From positions 62,001-126,000 of the forward strand of contig NZ_JAFCLZ010000002.1 of NCBI RefSeq assembly GCF_018130165.1: 64,000 nucleotides of DNA, written 5' to 3'. A program made the translations under genes and the position numbers. This stretch comes from Bradyrhizobium sp. JYMT SZCCT0180. Lineage in GTDB: Bacteria; Pseudomonadota; Alphaproteobacteria; Rhizobiales; Xanthobacteraceae. How positions within the stretch are numbered: position 1 is the stretch's first letter; each line of letters starts with the position of its first letter. The notes under the pieces were generated by a model. The model did no database searches. It was not told the DNA's origin and saw only the letters and a program-made list of their open reading frames with translations. Shown one piece after another: positions 52,543 through 62,653 of the stretch.

Positions 52543-54495
<1,953 letters not shown>

Positions 54496-54540
54496 CGCTC
54501 GACTGGCAAGTTGGAGCGCTCTGGCGGCAGGCTCGCTGCA

Positions 54541-54660
54541 CCTCTCCCGCTTGCGGGGGAGGTCGACGCGCGAAGCGCGGCGGGTGGGGGCTCTCTCCGC
54601 ATTGGGAGTGTTCGTTGTGGTGACACCCCCACCCCGCCCTCCCCCGCAAGCGGGAGAGGG
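54541..54660. repeat. Interspersed inverted repeat (cgccccgcttgcgggg family), copy 2
   Basis: Arms cctctcccgcttgcggggga and tcccccgcaagcgggagagg are complementary and enclose about 80 bp. Same arm theme as 19164-19299. Lies between convergent acs and the DUF6600-like gene. Confidence 0.7.
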
Positions 54661-54712
54661 AGCGCAGTCCCGTCGCGGTTGCTACTTAACCTCACTACAG
54701 TCAATCGACACT

Positions 54713-56245
54713 TCACCGCGTGAGAGTCTTTCTCTCCGGCAACGTAGGCGGCGGCCGATGCACGATCTGCGGTGCAGCGCCGACCGTCGTCTTGTTGAGG
54801 CCGCCGCCGCTCGGTGCGATCACCACCGGACTGGGATTCGGCCGCATCGGCGCCGAGGTCCTCGCCGGCGGGCGGTTCGGCCACTGCACCGGCTCCCTGA
54901 TCCGCACATTGTCACCCGAGCCGTTGGGTCGGATCACGTTCGGAATCCGCACATCGGGTTTGCCTGCCCCGGATGCGCCGCCAACCGGGTTGTGTCCGGT
55001 CTGACCGCCGTTCGACGACGGCGGTTTGCCGACCGGCCGGCCGTCGCCGGTACCGGTAACCGGACCCGTCACCGGCGGTTTGCCGTCACCGCCATGTGGC
55101 CGGTGCGCGTGGATACAGCGTCGCAGCGCAATGCCGCTAAGCCCGGTGCAGGGATTTTCGGTCACCGGCGGCTTCGGCAACGGATCGGGTCTCGTCGGGA
55201 AGACGCACAGATGGCCCACCCGCACCATTCCCGGTCGGCAGAAGTCCGGCAACCGGCATGCGCCATGATCCAGCACCGTGCCGCGCGGGCACACCGGCGG
55301 GACCACGACGATGACAGGCGGACCGTTGTCGATCGGCTGATCGAGACGCGGCGGCAGCGGCGACACAGGGTTGTGGACCGGCAACGGTTTGTATCCGCCG
55401 CCCTGTTTTGGACTCACTGGCGAGCAGTCCGGAGCCACCGCGCTCATGACGGCGAGGTTGTTCCAGATGAAATTCCAGTCGATCAAATTCTGCGCCAGGA
55501 ACCAGGCCGGCCACGGCGAAAAGAAGACGTCGATGTCGAACCACGGGCCGACCACGTATCCCGGCAACACGATAACAGTGATGCCGTAGACGAGCCTGAC
55601 GTCGGTGACGTAGGCCGTCTGCGTCAGCAGCACCGGGATCTGCTGCGGCGGCGCCGCGCCGTTGCAGCCTTGCGCGAACTTCTGCGTCTCGACAAAGGTC
55701 CAGTAGGCGGCACTGTTGAAGTCGGCGGTGGAAACCGTCTGGACGTCTTGGTCCGGCAGCATCGGCGCCCAGCCGACCCATTCCGGCGACGTGCGCCAGA
55801 CAACCCAACCCGGGCTGAACTCCGCACCCGGCGTCCAAATCCATCCCATCTGCGCATCCGACACCCAACGTCCGTAGTGATGGACGATCGCGCCCCACGG
55901 CGTCTTGTCGTCGTAGTACCAGCCATATTTGCGGGTCTTGACCCAGTTGCAGGGCGGATAGGGGCGCCATCCCTGCGGCGTCACCGTGGGAATCCACACC
56001 TCTCCGTATTTGGCGTGCTGGACAAAGCGGCCATACTGCGTGAGCACGCCGCGGAATTCGTCCTGCATCTTCGCCGCGCCTTGCTGTGGCACGACGTTCG
56101 CAGAATCTTGGGCCGAGCTCTGCGCAGGCGCTTGTGCGAAGGCTGATGGCGTCGATGCTGACAGCACGAGGACGGCAAGCGCGGCGGCGAACATCGCCGT
56201 GAGCATTGTCCTGGTGTTGATCGAGATTTTCCGGGCGAGGGTCAT
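54713..56245 (-). CDS. Secreted DUF6600-like protein with long proline/glycine-rich tail
   Basis: The 510-residue protein has a signal peptide (AMFAAALAVLVLSAST...AFA). A tryptophan- and proline-rich domain runs from about residue 60 to 270 (YGRFVQHAKYGEVWIPTVTP, WGAIVHHYGRW, FSPGWVVWRTSPEWVGWAPM). About 210 residues of Pro/Gly/Asn-rich sequence follow, with short cysteine segments (VCPRGTVLDHGACRLPDFC). The core matches DUF6600-type domains. It is likely periplasmic or exported; function unknown. It follows its paralogue by 13 bp, so both are one operon. Confidence 0.8.
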   Translation of the reverse strand: MTLARKISINTRTMLTAMFAAALAVLVLSASTPSAFAQAPAQSSAQDSANVVPQQGAAKMQDEFRGVLTQYGRFVQHAKYGEVWIPTVTPQGWRPYPPCNWVKTRKYGWYYDDKTPWGAIVHHYGRWVSDAQMGWIWTPGAEFSPGWVVWRTSPEWVGWAPMLPDQDVQTVSTADFNSAAYWTFVETQKFAQGCNGAAPPQQIPVLLTQTAYVTDVRLVYGITVIVLPGYVVGPWFDIDVFFSPWPAWFLAQNLIDWNFIWNNLAVMSAVAPDCSPVSPKQGGGYKPLPVHNPVSPLPPRLDQPIDNGPPVIVVVPPVCPRGTVLDHGACRLPDFCRPGMVRVGHLCVFPTRPDPLPKPPVTENPCTGLSGIALRRCIHAHRPHGGDGKPPVTGPVTGTGDGRPVGKPPSSNGGQTGHNPVGGASGAGKPDVRIPNVIRPNGSGDNVRIREPVQWPNRPPARTSAPMRPNPSPVVIAPSGGGLNKTTVGAAPQIVHRPPPTLPERKTLTR

Positions 56246-56258
56246 GATGATTGCTCCC

Positions 56259-57086
56259 TCACTTCGCGTTCGACGGCGCGCAGACTTGCGCGACGTTCAA
56301 CGTCTTCTGCCACACGAAATTGGAGTTCTTCATCATCTGGACCATGAACCACGCCGGCCACGGACCGAATCCGATCTGCACATGGACGAACGGCCCGATC
56401 AGATAGGGCGGCAGCACGATGACGACGATGCCGTCCACGAACTCGTACGCGGTGATCCATTTGGTCTGACGCAGAATGACCGGAATGCGTTCGACTGGCG
56501 CCGTCTGAGCCGCGTCGCAACCATTGTTGAACTTCGCGGTCTCGACGAAAATCCACTGATCGCTGTTGTTGAACTGATCGGACGACATGTTGGGGAACGC
56601 CTGGTCCGGCGGCATCGGCGCCCAGCCCGTCCATTCGGGGCTTGACCGCCACACCACCCATCCGGGGCTGAACTCCGAACCGGGATCCCAGGCCCAGCCG
56701 ATCTGCTGATCCCAGAACCAGCGGCCATAGTGGTGCACGATCTGGCCCCACGGCGTCTTGTCGTCGTAGTACCAGCCATATTGTTTGGTCTTGACCCATT
56801 GGCACGGCGGATAGGGATGCCAGCCTTGCGGCGTCACCGTCGGCACCCACACCTCGCCGAAGCGGGCGTGCTGCACGAAGCGTCCATATTGCGACAGCAC
56901 CGCGCGGGCTTCGGCCTGCACCGGTTCGTCGCGAACTTCCTCCCTGACGTCGTAGGATGGTTGCGCCACGGCGCCTGCCGAAAGCGCGAACAAGCCCAGA
57001 AGCAATGCAGCCAGCATTGCTGTGAGGCGACCGCCACCGGCGCGGACGCCTCGGCGCAGCAAAATGATCTCAACCAGCGCTCGCAT
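56259..57086 (-). CDS. Secreted DUF6600-like protein, short paralogue
   Basis: The 275-residue protein shares the core of its downstream neighbour nearly motif for motif (YGRFVQHARFGEVWVPTVTP, WGQIVHHYGRW, FSPGWVVWRSSPEWTGWAPM) but lacks the C-terminal tail. It has a signal-like helix near residues 20-40 (MLAALLLGLFALSAGAVA), preceded by a basic N-terminus. Start at ATG 57086; the frame stays open to 57119. The two genes arose by tandem duplication. Confidence 0.8.
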   Translation of the reverse strand: MRALVEIILLRRGVRAGGGRLTAMLAALLLGLFALSAGAVAQPSYDVREEVRDEPVQAEARAVLSQYGRFVQHARFGEVWVPTVTPQGWHPYPPCQWVKTKQYGWYYDDKTPWGQIVHHYGRWFWDQQIGWAWDPGSEFSPGWVVWRSSPEWTGWAPMPPDQAFPNMSSDQFNNSDQWIFVETAKFNNGCDAAQTAPVERIPVILRQTKWITAYEFVDGIVVIVLPPYLIGPFVHVQIGFGPWPAWFMVQMMKNSNFVWQKTLNVAQVCAPSNAK

Positions 57087-57509
57087 GAGCCGAACTCCTG
57101 CACCCGGAAAATGGGCCACAGCAGGTAGCCGCGTCGTCGCGACGCCGCGTTCGGGGATTCCGGTTTAATTTTTCGTCATGTTCGGGACGAGGGCCCGGCG
57201 ACACCGGCTGCGTCGCGTTTGGGCAATTTCCTTGGTGCCCAGCCCAGACCCGGCCGCCTCACGCAATCGTCAGGGCGGTGACCGCTGCCCGGGACGTTTC
57301 CGGACGAGTGTTGTTTTCAAGTCATTTACTTTAATTCGAACATTTCCTTTGGTTCCGCCATCGAAACGGGTCTCACGGCCGGCTTGGAAACCATCCGGTT
57401 AAGACACGCGGTTAAAAATGCGTGGGTGAGACGGCAAACCCCTATTTCTGATAGGTTTGCGTGGGCATTTGAGGACCCCCTGACGGGGGCGAGTGGGCGG
57501 GAGAAATTG
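57087..57509. other. Divergent intergenic region, no gene recognised
   Basis: This 423-bp region lies between the DUF6600-like operon and the L,D-transpeptidase gene and must hold both promoters. It includes AT-richer stretches near 57165-57180 and 57315-57345. Short frames present on both strands lack ribosome sites and family features. Confidence 0.5.
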
Positions 57510-58022
57510 ATGTCGATGAGGATTGCGGTGGCGCTGGCCGCCACCATCGGGGTGAGCGTTTTGATGTCGTCGGCGGCAGAAGCGCGGCCGGAGATAGTCG
57601 GCGTCCGCGGCGATTACACGCCGGGTACGATCGTCGTGAAGACCAGCGAGCGCCGCCTCTATCTCATTCTCGATCAGGGCCGCGCCGTGCGCTATCCGGT
57701 CGGCGTCGGCCGCGCCGGCAAACAGTGGGAAGGCACCACCCGCATCGACGGCAAGTATCAGAACCCGGCCTGGTCGCCGCCCGCCGAAGTGAAGCGCGAC
57801 AAGCCGAACATGCCCAACGTCATTCCCGGCGGCTCGCCGAGCAACCCGATGGGCGTCGCGGCAATGACGCTCGCCGGCGGCGAATACGCCATCCACGGCA
57901 CCAACGCGCCGGGCTCGGTCGGCGGTTTTGTCTCCTATGGCTGCATCCGCATGCTCAACGCTGACATCACCGATCTGTACCAGCGCGTTTCGGTCGGCAC
58001 GCAGGTGACGGTGACGCGCTGA
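57510..58022 (+). CDS. L,D-transpeptidase (YkuD domain)
   Basis: The 170-residue periplasmic enzyme has a signal peptide (RIAVALAATIGVSVLMSSAA) and a YkuD domain with the catalytic motif HGTNAPGSVGGFVSYGCIRM (His, and Cys in SYGC). It cross-links peptidoglycan stem peptides (3-3) or attaches outer-membrane proteins to peptidoglycan. The ATG at 57510 has GGGAGA upstream; a second ATG two codons later is also possible. Monocistronic. Confidence 0.94.
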   Translation: MSMRIAVALAATIGVSVLMSSAAEARPEIVGVRGDYTPGTIVVKTSERRLYLILDQGRAVRYPVGVGRAGKQWEGTTRIDGKYQNPAWSPPAEVKRDKPNMPNVIPGGSPSNPMGVAAMTLAGGEYAIHGTNAPGSVGGFVSYGCIRMLNADITDLYQRVSVGTQVTVTR

Positions 58023-58032
58023 TACCAGTCTC

Positions 58033-58113
58033 CGTCATTCCGGGATGGTCCGAAGGACCAGACCCGGAATCTCGAGATTCCGGGTTCGATGCTTCGCATC
58101 ACCCCGGAATGAC
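58033..58113. repeat. Interspersed repeat (gtcattccgggg family), copy 2
   Basis: Ends gtcattccgggatggtc and ccccggaatgacg are inverted, with an internal gaatctcgagattc palindrome. Compare 31233-31359. Confidence 0.7.
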
Positions 58114-58154
58114 GAACTACCAAGCGCCGCGCCCTTGCGCGGCTTTTTCTTTTC

Positions 58155-58730
58155 TTACTTTCCCGCGTTCGCGCACCAGCCGTTGCGATGACCGCCGCTG
58201 TACCTGCGCCCATGCCCACCGGCCAGCAACGCAGCCGAGACGCTGGTGGTCTTCCTCGTCGCCACGTCGGCCAACACCCGGCCGCCATACTTGTCCGGTC
58301 CGATATTCGAGATCGTGACCGCGCCTTCGCGGAGCAGGCCGCGCAACGCGTCACCAGCCGCTTCCGCCATCTGCAATTCCTCCGGACAGGCCGCTTTCAG
58401 CTCCGGCGTGTCGATGCCGCGCAGGCGGACGCGCGTGTTCAGCGCGAGTCCATCCGGCAAATGCACCCGCGCCTCGAAGGTGTCGCCATCGACAGTGCGG
58501 ATCACGTCGACGGCGTGACGCACATCGGGACGGCCGGCACTCTTCCAGATCATCTCGGCGTCGCGCGCCGCCTGGCTGTCGGCCACAGGCGGAAACGGCC
58601 AATGCACCCAATGCCGCAGCGGCACCATCGACGCCGCGGCGACGCCGATCACGAATACCCAGGGCAATATCGCCGATAACCGGCGCCTCCAGGGAGTCTG
58701 ATAAGTATTTATTCTTCTATATGGGGACAT
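58155..58730 (-). CDS. Membrane-anchored staphylococcal-nuclease-like (SNase) protein
   Basis: The 191-residue protein has an N-terminal membrane helix (residues 17-38, LSAILPWVFVIGVAAASMVP) and an SNase-like domain: VIRTVDGDTFEARVHLPDGL, VRLRGIDTPEL and a Glu within EELQMAE. The arginine and acidic residues of the active site appear retained in part (VRLRGIDTPE). It may be a periplasmic nuclease or a binding domain. Downstream of the anchor it is short, as for other alphaproteobacterial members. Confidence 0.82.
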   Translation of the reverse strand: MSPYRRINTYQTPWRRRLSAILPWVFVIGVAAASMVPLRHWVHWPFPPVADSQAARDAEMIWKSAGRPDVRHAVDVIRTVDGDTFEARVHLPDGLALNTRVRLRGIDTPELKAACPEELQMAEAAGDALRGLLREGAVTISNIGPDKYGGRVLADVATRKTTSVSAALLAGGHGRRYSGGHRNGWCANAGK

Positions 58731-58781
58731 ATTCCCAATATGGTGGGCTGAGTCGGCTATTCCGGCAAGGACGAATTCGCC

Positions 58782-59006
58782 TCAAAAGTCCGAAGCGATG
58801 CCTTTGCGCTCCCAGTCGCCGTAACGGGTCGGCTCCGGCCCCTTCGGACCCTGCAATTCCTTTTGTGCCGGTTGAGCGGCGTTGGCCTCAGCGGCTTTCC
58901 GGCGCGCTTCGGCCTCGGCGAGCGCGCGCTGGGCGGCCGGCGTCAGCAACTTGCCGGGGGCGGCGCCGGGAAGAACTGCAGACGGTGATCGGGGATCGTC
59001 GGTCAT
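58782..59006 (-). CDS. DUF1674 / SDHAF4-like succinate dehydrogenase assembly factor
   Basis: The 74-residue protein ends with the family hallmark GPEPTRYGDWERKGIASDF and has an Ala/Glu-rich helical middle. In eukaryotes SDHAF4 aids flavinylated SDH subunit assembly; the bacterial function is inferred by homology. The ATG at 59006 begins MTDDPRSPS. It is divergent from rsmB, a common alphaproteobacterial neighbour arrangement. Confidence 0.88.
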   Translation of the reverse strand: MTDDPRSPSAVLPGAAPGKLLTPAAQRALAEAEARRKAAEANAAQPAQKELQGPKGPEPTRYGDWERKGIASDF

Positions 59007-59225
59007 GGCAAAATTTCCGGCAAAACTTTCCTGCGGCCGATCTCGTAGCACAGCGACGAACGCATCGCCGGCATCACAATCAAGAAATCGCCGGCGCGAT
59101 TCTTACATTTGGCATATTCGCATGCCAAAGCAGTTTTTCATTTCCGAGCTCTTCACTTCCAAGCTCTTCACTTCGATGGCATGCGCCGAAACCCTGTTCA
59201 GCACCTTCCGAGATATTCCTTCTCC

Positions 59226-60572
59226 ATGCCCCCTTCAAGATTCGCAGTTCCTGCCGAAGTTCCCGGTCTCGCGGCGCGGCGTATCGCGGCCGACATTCTC
59301 GACGGCGTGCTGCACAAGCACCGCACCCTCGACGAGCAACTGGACGGCGCCGGCGCCCATCCCGGATTGAAATCGCTCGCCGATCGCGACCGCGCGCTGA
59401 TGCGGCGGCTGGTCGCAACGATCCTGCGGCGGCTCGGCACGCTCGGTCATTTGTTGTCGCGCCTGCTCAATCGCGGCGTTCCGACCGACGCGCCGCGCGC
59501 GCAAAGCGCGCTGCTGATCGGCGCTGCGCAGATTCTCTGGATGGACGTGCCCGATCATGCCGCCGTCGACCTGTCGGTGCGGCTGGTGCAATCGGACCGA
59601 CGCGCCGCGAAATATGCCGGGCTCGTCAACGCCGTGCTGCGCCGTTGTGCGCGCGAAGGCCAGCCGCTGATCGACGAAGTCAAGGCGCAGACGCTGGACA
59701 TTCCGCCGTGGCTGCTGGCGCGCTGGATCGCGGCCTATGGCGAGACCACCGCGCGCGAGATGGCCATTGCGATCGGCCATGAACCGTCGCTCGACATCAC
59801 CGTGAAGTCGGACGCGTCGCAATGGGCGACCCGTCTGCACGGCGAAACGCTGCCGACCGGGACCGTGCGCACTTTGTTGCAGGGTTCCGTGACGATGCTG
59901 CCCGGTTTCACCGAAGGCCAATGGTGGGTACAGGACGCCGCCGCCGCACTGCCGGCGCGGCTGTTCGGCGACCTCAACGGCAAGAGCATCGTCGATCTCT
60001 GCGCCGCGCCCGGCGGCAAGACCGCCCAACTCGCACAAGGCGGCGCACGCGTCACCGCGGTCGATCGTTCGGCGCCGCGGATGACGCGGCTGCGCGACAA
60101 TCTTTCGCGGCTGTCGCTGCAGGCCAATGACGTGGTGGCCGATGGCGCCGAATGGCCTGGAGGCGACGGCACGTTCGACGGCGTGCTGGTCGACGCGCCC
60201 TGTACCTCGACCGGCACCATCCGGCGCCACCCTGATGTGGCCTGGTTGCGCCAGGAAACCGACATCGCCGCACTGAGCGCGTTGCAGCTCCGCTTGCTGA
60301 AAAAGGCGGTCGCCTTGCTCAGGCCGGGCGGGACGCTGGTCTATTGCACCTGTTCGCTGGAGCCGGAAGAAGGCGAACAGGCGGTGGCGGCGCTGCTCGC
60401 GACCGAATCAGCCGTGCGCCGGGCGCCGGTCGACGCCGGCGAAGTCGCAGGCCTTGCCGAGATCGTCACAGCGGACGGCGATTTGCGTACCCTGCCCTGC
60501 CATCTGCCCCACGACGACCCGCGGCTTGGCGGGCTGGATGGATTTTACGCCGCGCGGCTGGTTAAATCCTGA
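59226..60572 (+). CDS. rsmB: 16S rRNA (cytosine-967-C5)-methyltransferase, RsmB/NOP family
   Basis: The 448-residue protein has an N-terminal NusB-like RNA-binding domain (ALLIGAAQILWMDVPDHAAV) and a SAM-dependent m5C domain: DLCAAPGGKTAQLAQ (SAM loop), VDAPCTSTGTIRRHPD with one catalytic Cys and VYCTCSLEPEEGEQ with the other. Two cysteines fit the RsmB/NOP mechanism. The frame is open to 59109 but the ATG at 59226 follows a plausible leader. A heparinase gene follows. Confidence 0.93.
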   Translation: MPPSRFAVPAEVPGLAARRIAADILDGVLHKHRTLDEQLDGAGAHPGLKSLADRDRALMRRLVATILRRLGTLGHLLSRLLNRGVPTDAPRAQSALLIGAAQILWMDVPDHAAVDLSVRLVQSDRRAAKYAGLVNAVLRRCAREGQPLIDEVKAQTLDIPPWLLARWIAAYGETTAREMAIAIGHEPSLDITVKSDASQWATRLHGETLPTGTVRTLLQGSVTMLPGFTEGQWWVQDAAAALPARLFGDLNGKSIVDLCAAPGGKTAQLAQGGARVTAVDRSAPRMTRLRDNLSRLSLQANDVVADGAEWPGGDGTFDGVLVDAPCTSTGTIRRHPDVAWLRQETDIAALSALQLRLLKKAVALLRPGGTLVYCTCSLEPEEGEQAVAALLATESAVRRAPVDAGEVAGLAEIVTADGDLRTLPCHLPHDDPRLGGLDGFYAARLVKS

Positions 60573-60689
60573 TTTTGCACCTGTTTTTCGCGACCATCGG
60601 GTGATTCGCGCACTTTCAAGATGGTGTTTTGGGCGCGTTTCCGGATTACAAAGGATTCGCCACAAGATCTCCTCCCATCAAGGTCAGGC

Positions 60690-62444
60690 GTGTCGGTCGC
60701 TCAACGCAGACGCATTACGACGCTGGTCGCGAGCCGCTTTACGCGGGGCGTGATCGCGCGCGCCAGCGGCAGCACCTTGGGGCTGTCGCGGCTGTGGCCG
60801 GGCCGCGCCGACCGGCTGATCATCGCGCCGCATGATCTGCGTACCGCCGACGCCACCCGCGCCGCCGAAATCTACGCCGGCCGTTTCGTGTTCGCCGGCA
60901 AGATCGTGACCTGCCACGGTCGCTCGATCTTCGATCTCGAGCCGCCGTCGGAAGATTGGGAAGTGGCGCTGCTCGGCTTCGGCTGGCTGCGCCATCTGCG
61001 TGCGGCCGATACCGCGCTGACCCGCGCCAACGCCCGTTCGCTGGTCGACGACTGGATTTCGAATCCCGGACGCAAGCGGCCGCTCGAGCGCCGCGCCGAT
61101 GTGCTGGCACGCCGCGTCATCTCGCTGCTGTCGCAGGCCCCGCTGGTGCTCGGCGATACCGACGGCAAATTCTATCGCAAATATCTGCGCGGGCTGACCC
61201 GCGAGATCCGCTATCTGCGCTACACCATGCTCGACATCGCCGATGGCGTGCCGCGGGTGCAGGTGCTGATCGCGCTTTGCTACGCCTCGCTGTGCCTCGC
61301 CAACCAGGCAAAACATATCCGCTCCGCGAGCCGGCGGCTGTCCGACGAATTGCAGCGGCAGATCCTGCCCGACGGCGGGCACATCTCGCGCAATCCCGGC
61401 GCGCTGGTCGAACTGCTCAGCGACATGCTGCCGCTGCGCCAGACTTTTGCTGCAAGGAATATCGCGCCGCCGCCGGCGCTCTTGAACGCGATCGACCGCA
61501 TGATGCCGATGCTGCGCTTCTTCCGCCATGGCGACGGCGCCTTTGCGCTGTTCAACGGCATGAGCAACGCGCCGAACGATCTGGTGGCGACGCTGCTGGC
61601 CTATGACGACACCCACGGCGTGCCGATGGCGCACATGCCGCATACCGGCTTTCAGCGCCTCGATGCCGGCACCACCACCGTCATCATGGACACCGGCGCG
61701 CCGCCGCCGCCGAATATCAGCCAGGACGCGCATGCCGGCTGCCTGGCGTTCGAATTGTCCTCGGGGCCGAGCCGGATCGTCGTCAATTGCGGAATGCCGT
61801 CAACCGGCCGCGACAATTGGCGCGGCTTTGCACGCAGCACCGCGGCGCATTCGACCCTGACCTATCACGAGACGTCGTCGTGCCAGTTCGTCGAGATATC
61901 GGCGATGAAGCGGCTGTTGCAGGGGGCGCCGGTGACCAGCGGCCCGGCCAATGTGGAAAGTTATCGCGAAGCCGTGGAGAACGGCGATCTCTTGACCACG
62001 TCGCATGACGGCTATCTGCCGAAATTTGGCGTCGTGCACCGCCGCGTGCTGATGATGGCGCCTGACGGCGCGCGGCTTGACGGCGAGGACACGCTGTCGC
62101 CGGCGCCGGGCTCGCGCATCAAGGGCAACGGCACCGACTTTGCCTTGCGGTTTCATCTGCACCCGTCCGTGAAGGCGAGCCGGCTTTCCGACGCCCGCGG
62201 CGTCATGCTGGTGCTGCCCAACCGCGACGTCTGGACCTTCGAGGCGCTCGACGACAAGGTCGACCTCGAGGACAGCGTGTTCCTGGCCGGCAATGACGGT
62301 CCCCGCCGCACCGCCCAGATCGTGATCCGGCAGGATTCGCGGCAGGCCACCTCGATCCGCTGGAATTTTGTGCGCTCGAGTACCTCCGCGGCCGCCACCA
62401 ACGCCCGCCGCAACGCCCGCCGCGAGCCGGAATTGCCGTTGTAG
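60690..62444 (+). CDS. Heparinase II/III family protein
   Basis: The 584-residue protein from GTG 60690 (aaggtcagg precedes) matches the heparinase II/III-like family: an alpha/alpha barrel N-domain (PDGGHISRNPGALVELLSDM) and a C-terminal beta-sandwich (CLAFELSSGPSRIVVNCGMP). Catalytic-type residues are near HSTLTYHETSS. The protein has no signal peptide and may act in the cytoplasm. The next upstream start, ATG 60621, would add 23 residues without a ribosome site. It sits between rsmB and purH, a conserved rhizobial synteny; the substrate is unknown. Confidence 0.85.
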   Translation: MSVAQRRRITTLVASRFTRGVIARASGSTLGLSRLWPGRADRLIIAPHDLRTADATRAAEIYAGRFVFAGKIVTCHGRSIFDLEPPSEDWEVALLGFGWLRHLRAADTALTRANARSLVDDWISNPGRKRPLERRADVLARRVISLLSQAPLVLGDTDGKFYRKYLRGLTREIRYLRYTMLDIADGVPRVQVLIALCYASLCLANQAKHIRSASRRLSDELQRQILPDGGHISRNPGALVELLSDMLPLRQTFAARNIAPPPALLNAIDRMMPMLRFFRHGDGAFALFNGMSNAPNDLVATLLAYDDTHGVPMAHMPHTGFQRLDAGTTTVIMDTGAPPPPNISQDAHAGCLAFELSSGPSRIVVNCGMPSTGRDNWRGFARSTAAHSTLTYHETSSCQFVEISAMKRLLQGAPVTSGPANVESYREAVENGDLLTTSHDGYLPKFGVVHRRVLMMAPDGARLDGEDTLSPAPGSRIKGNGTDFALRFHLHPSVKASRLSDARGVMLVLPNRDVWTFEALDDKVDLEDSVFLAGNDGPRRTAQIVIRQDSRQATSIRWNFVRSSTSAAATNARRNARREPELPL

Positions 62445-62456
62445 GGCATTTACCAC

Positions 62457-62543
62457 CGTCATTGCGAGCGAAGCGAAGCAATCCATCGCGCGACATAACG
62501 GATGGATGGATTGCTTCGTCGCTTCGCTCCTCGCAATGACGAA
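62457..62543. repeat. Interspersed repeat (gtcattgcgagcgaagcgaa family), copy 2
   Basis: cgtcattgcgagcgaagcga ... cgaagcaatcc and ggattgcttcg ... tcgcaatgacg are inverted ends bounding 87 bp. Copy 1 is at 24860-24973. Confidence 0.75.
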
Positions 62544-62653
62544 GAACTGGCATGCCAATATCCCCTGTATTTTCCCGAATCCTGGTGTCGGCCGCGGTTT
62601 CATGACCGGCAAAACCGTGCTACCGGGCTGGCTTACCAGCCAGGAAGCCTGCC

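Noticed and set aside
54551..56146. 531-codon plus-strand frame opposite the DUF6600-like gene
   Set aside because: Arg/His-rich shadow of a repetitive Trp/Pro coding region.
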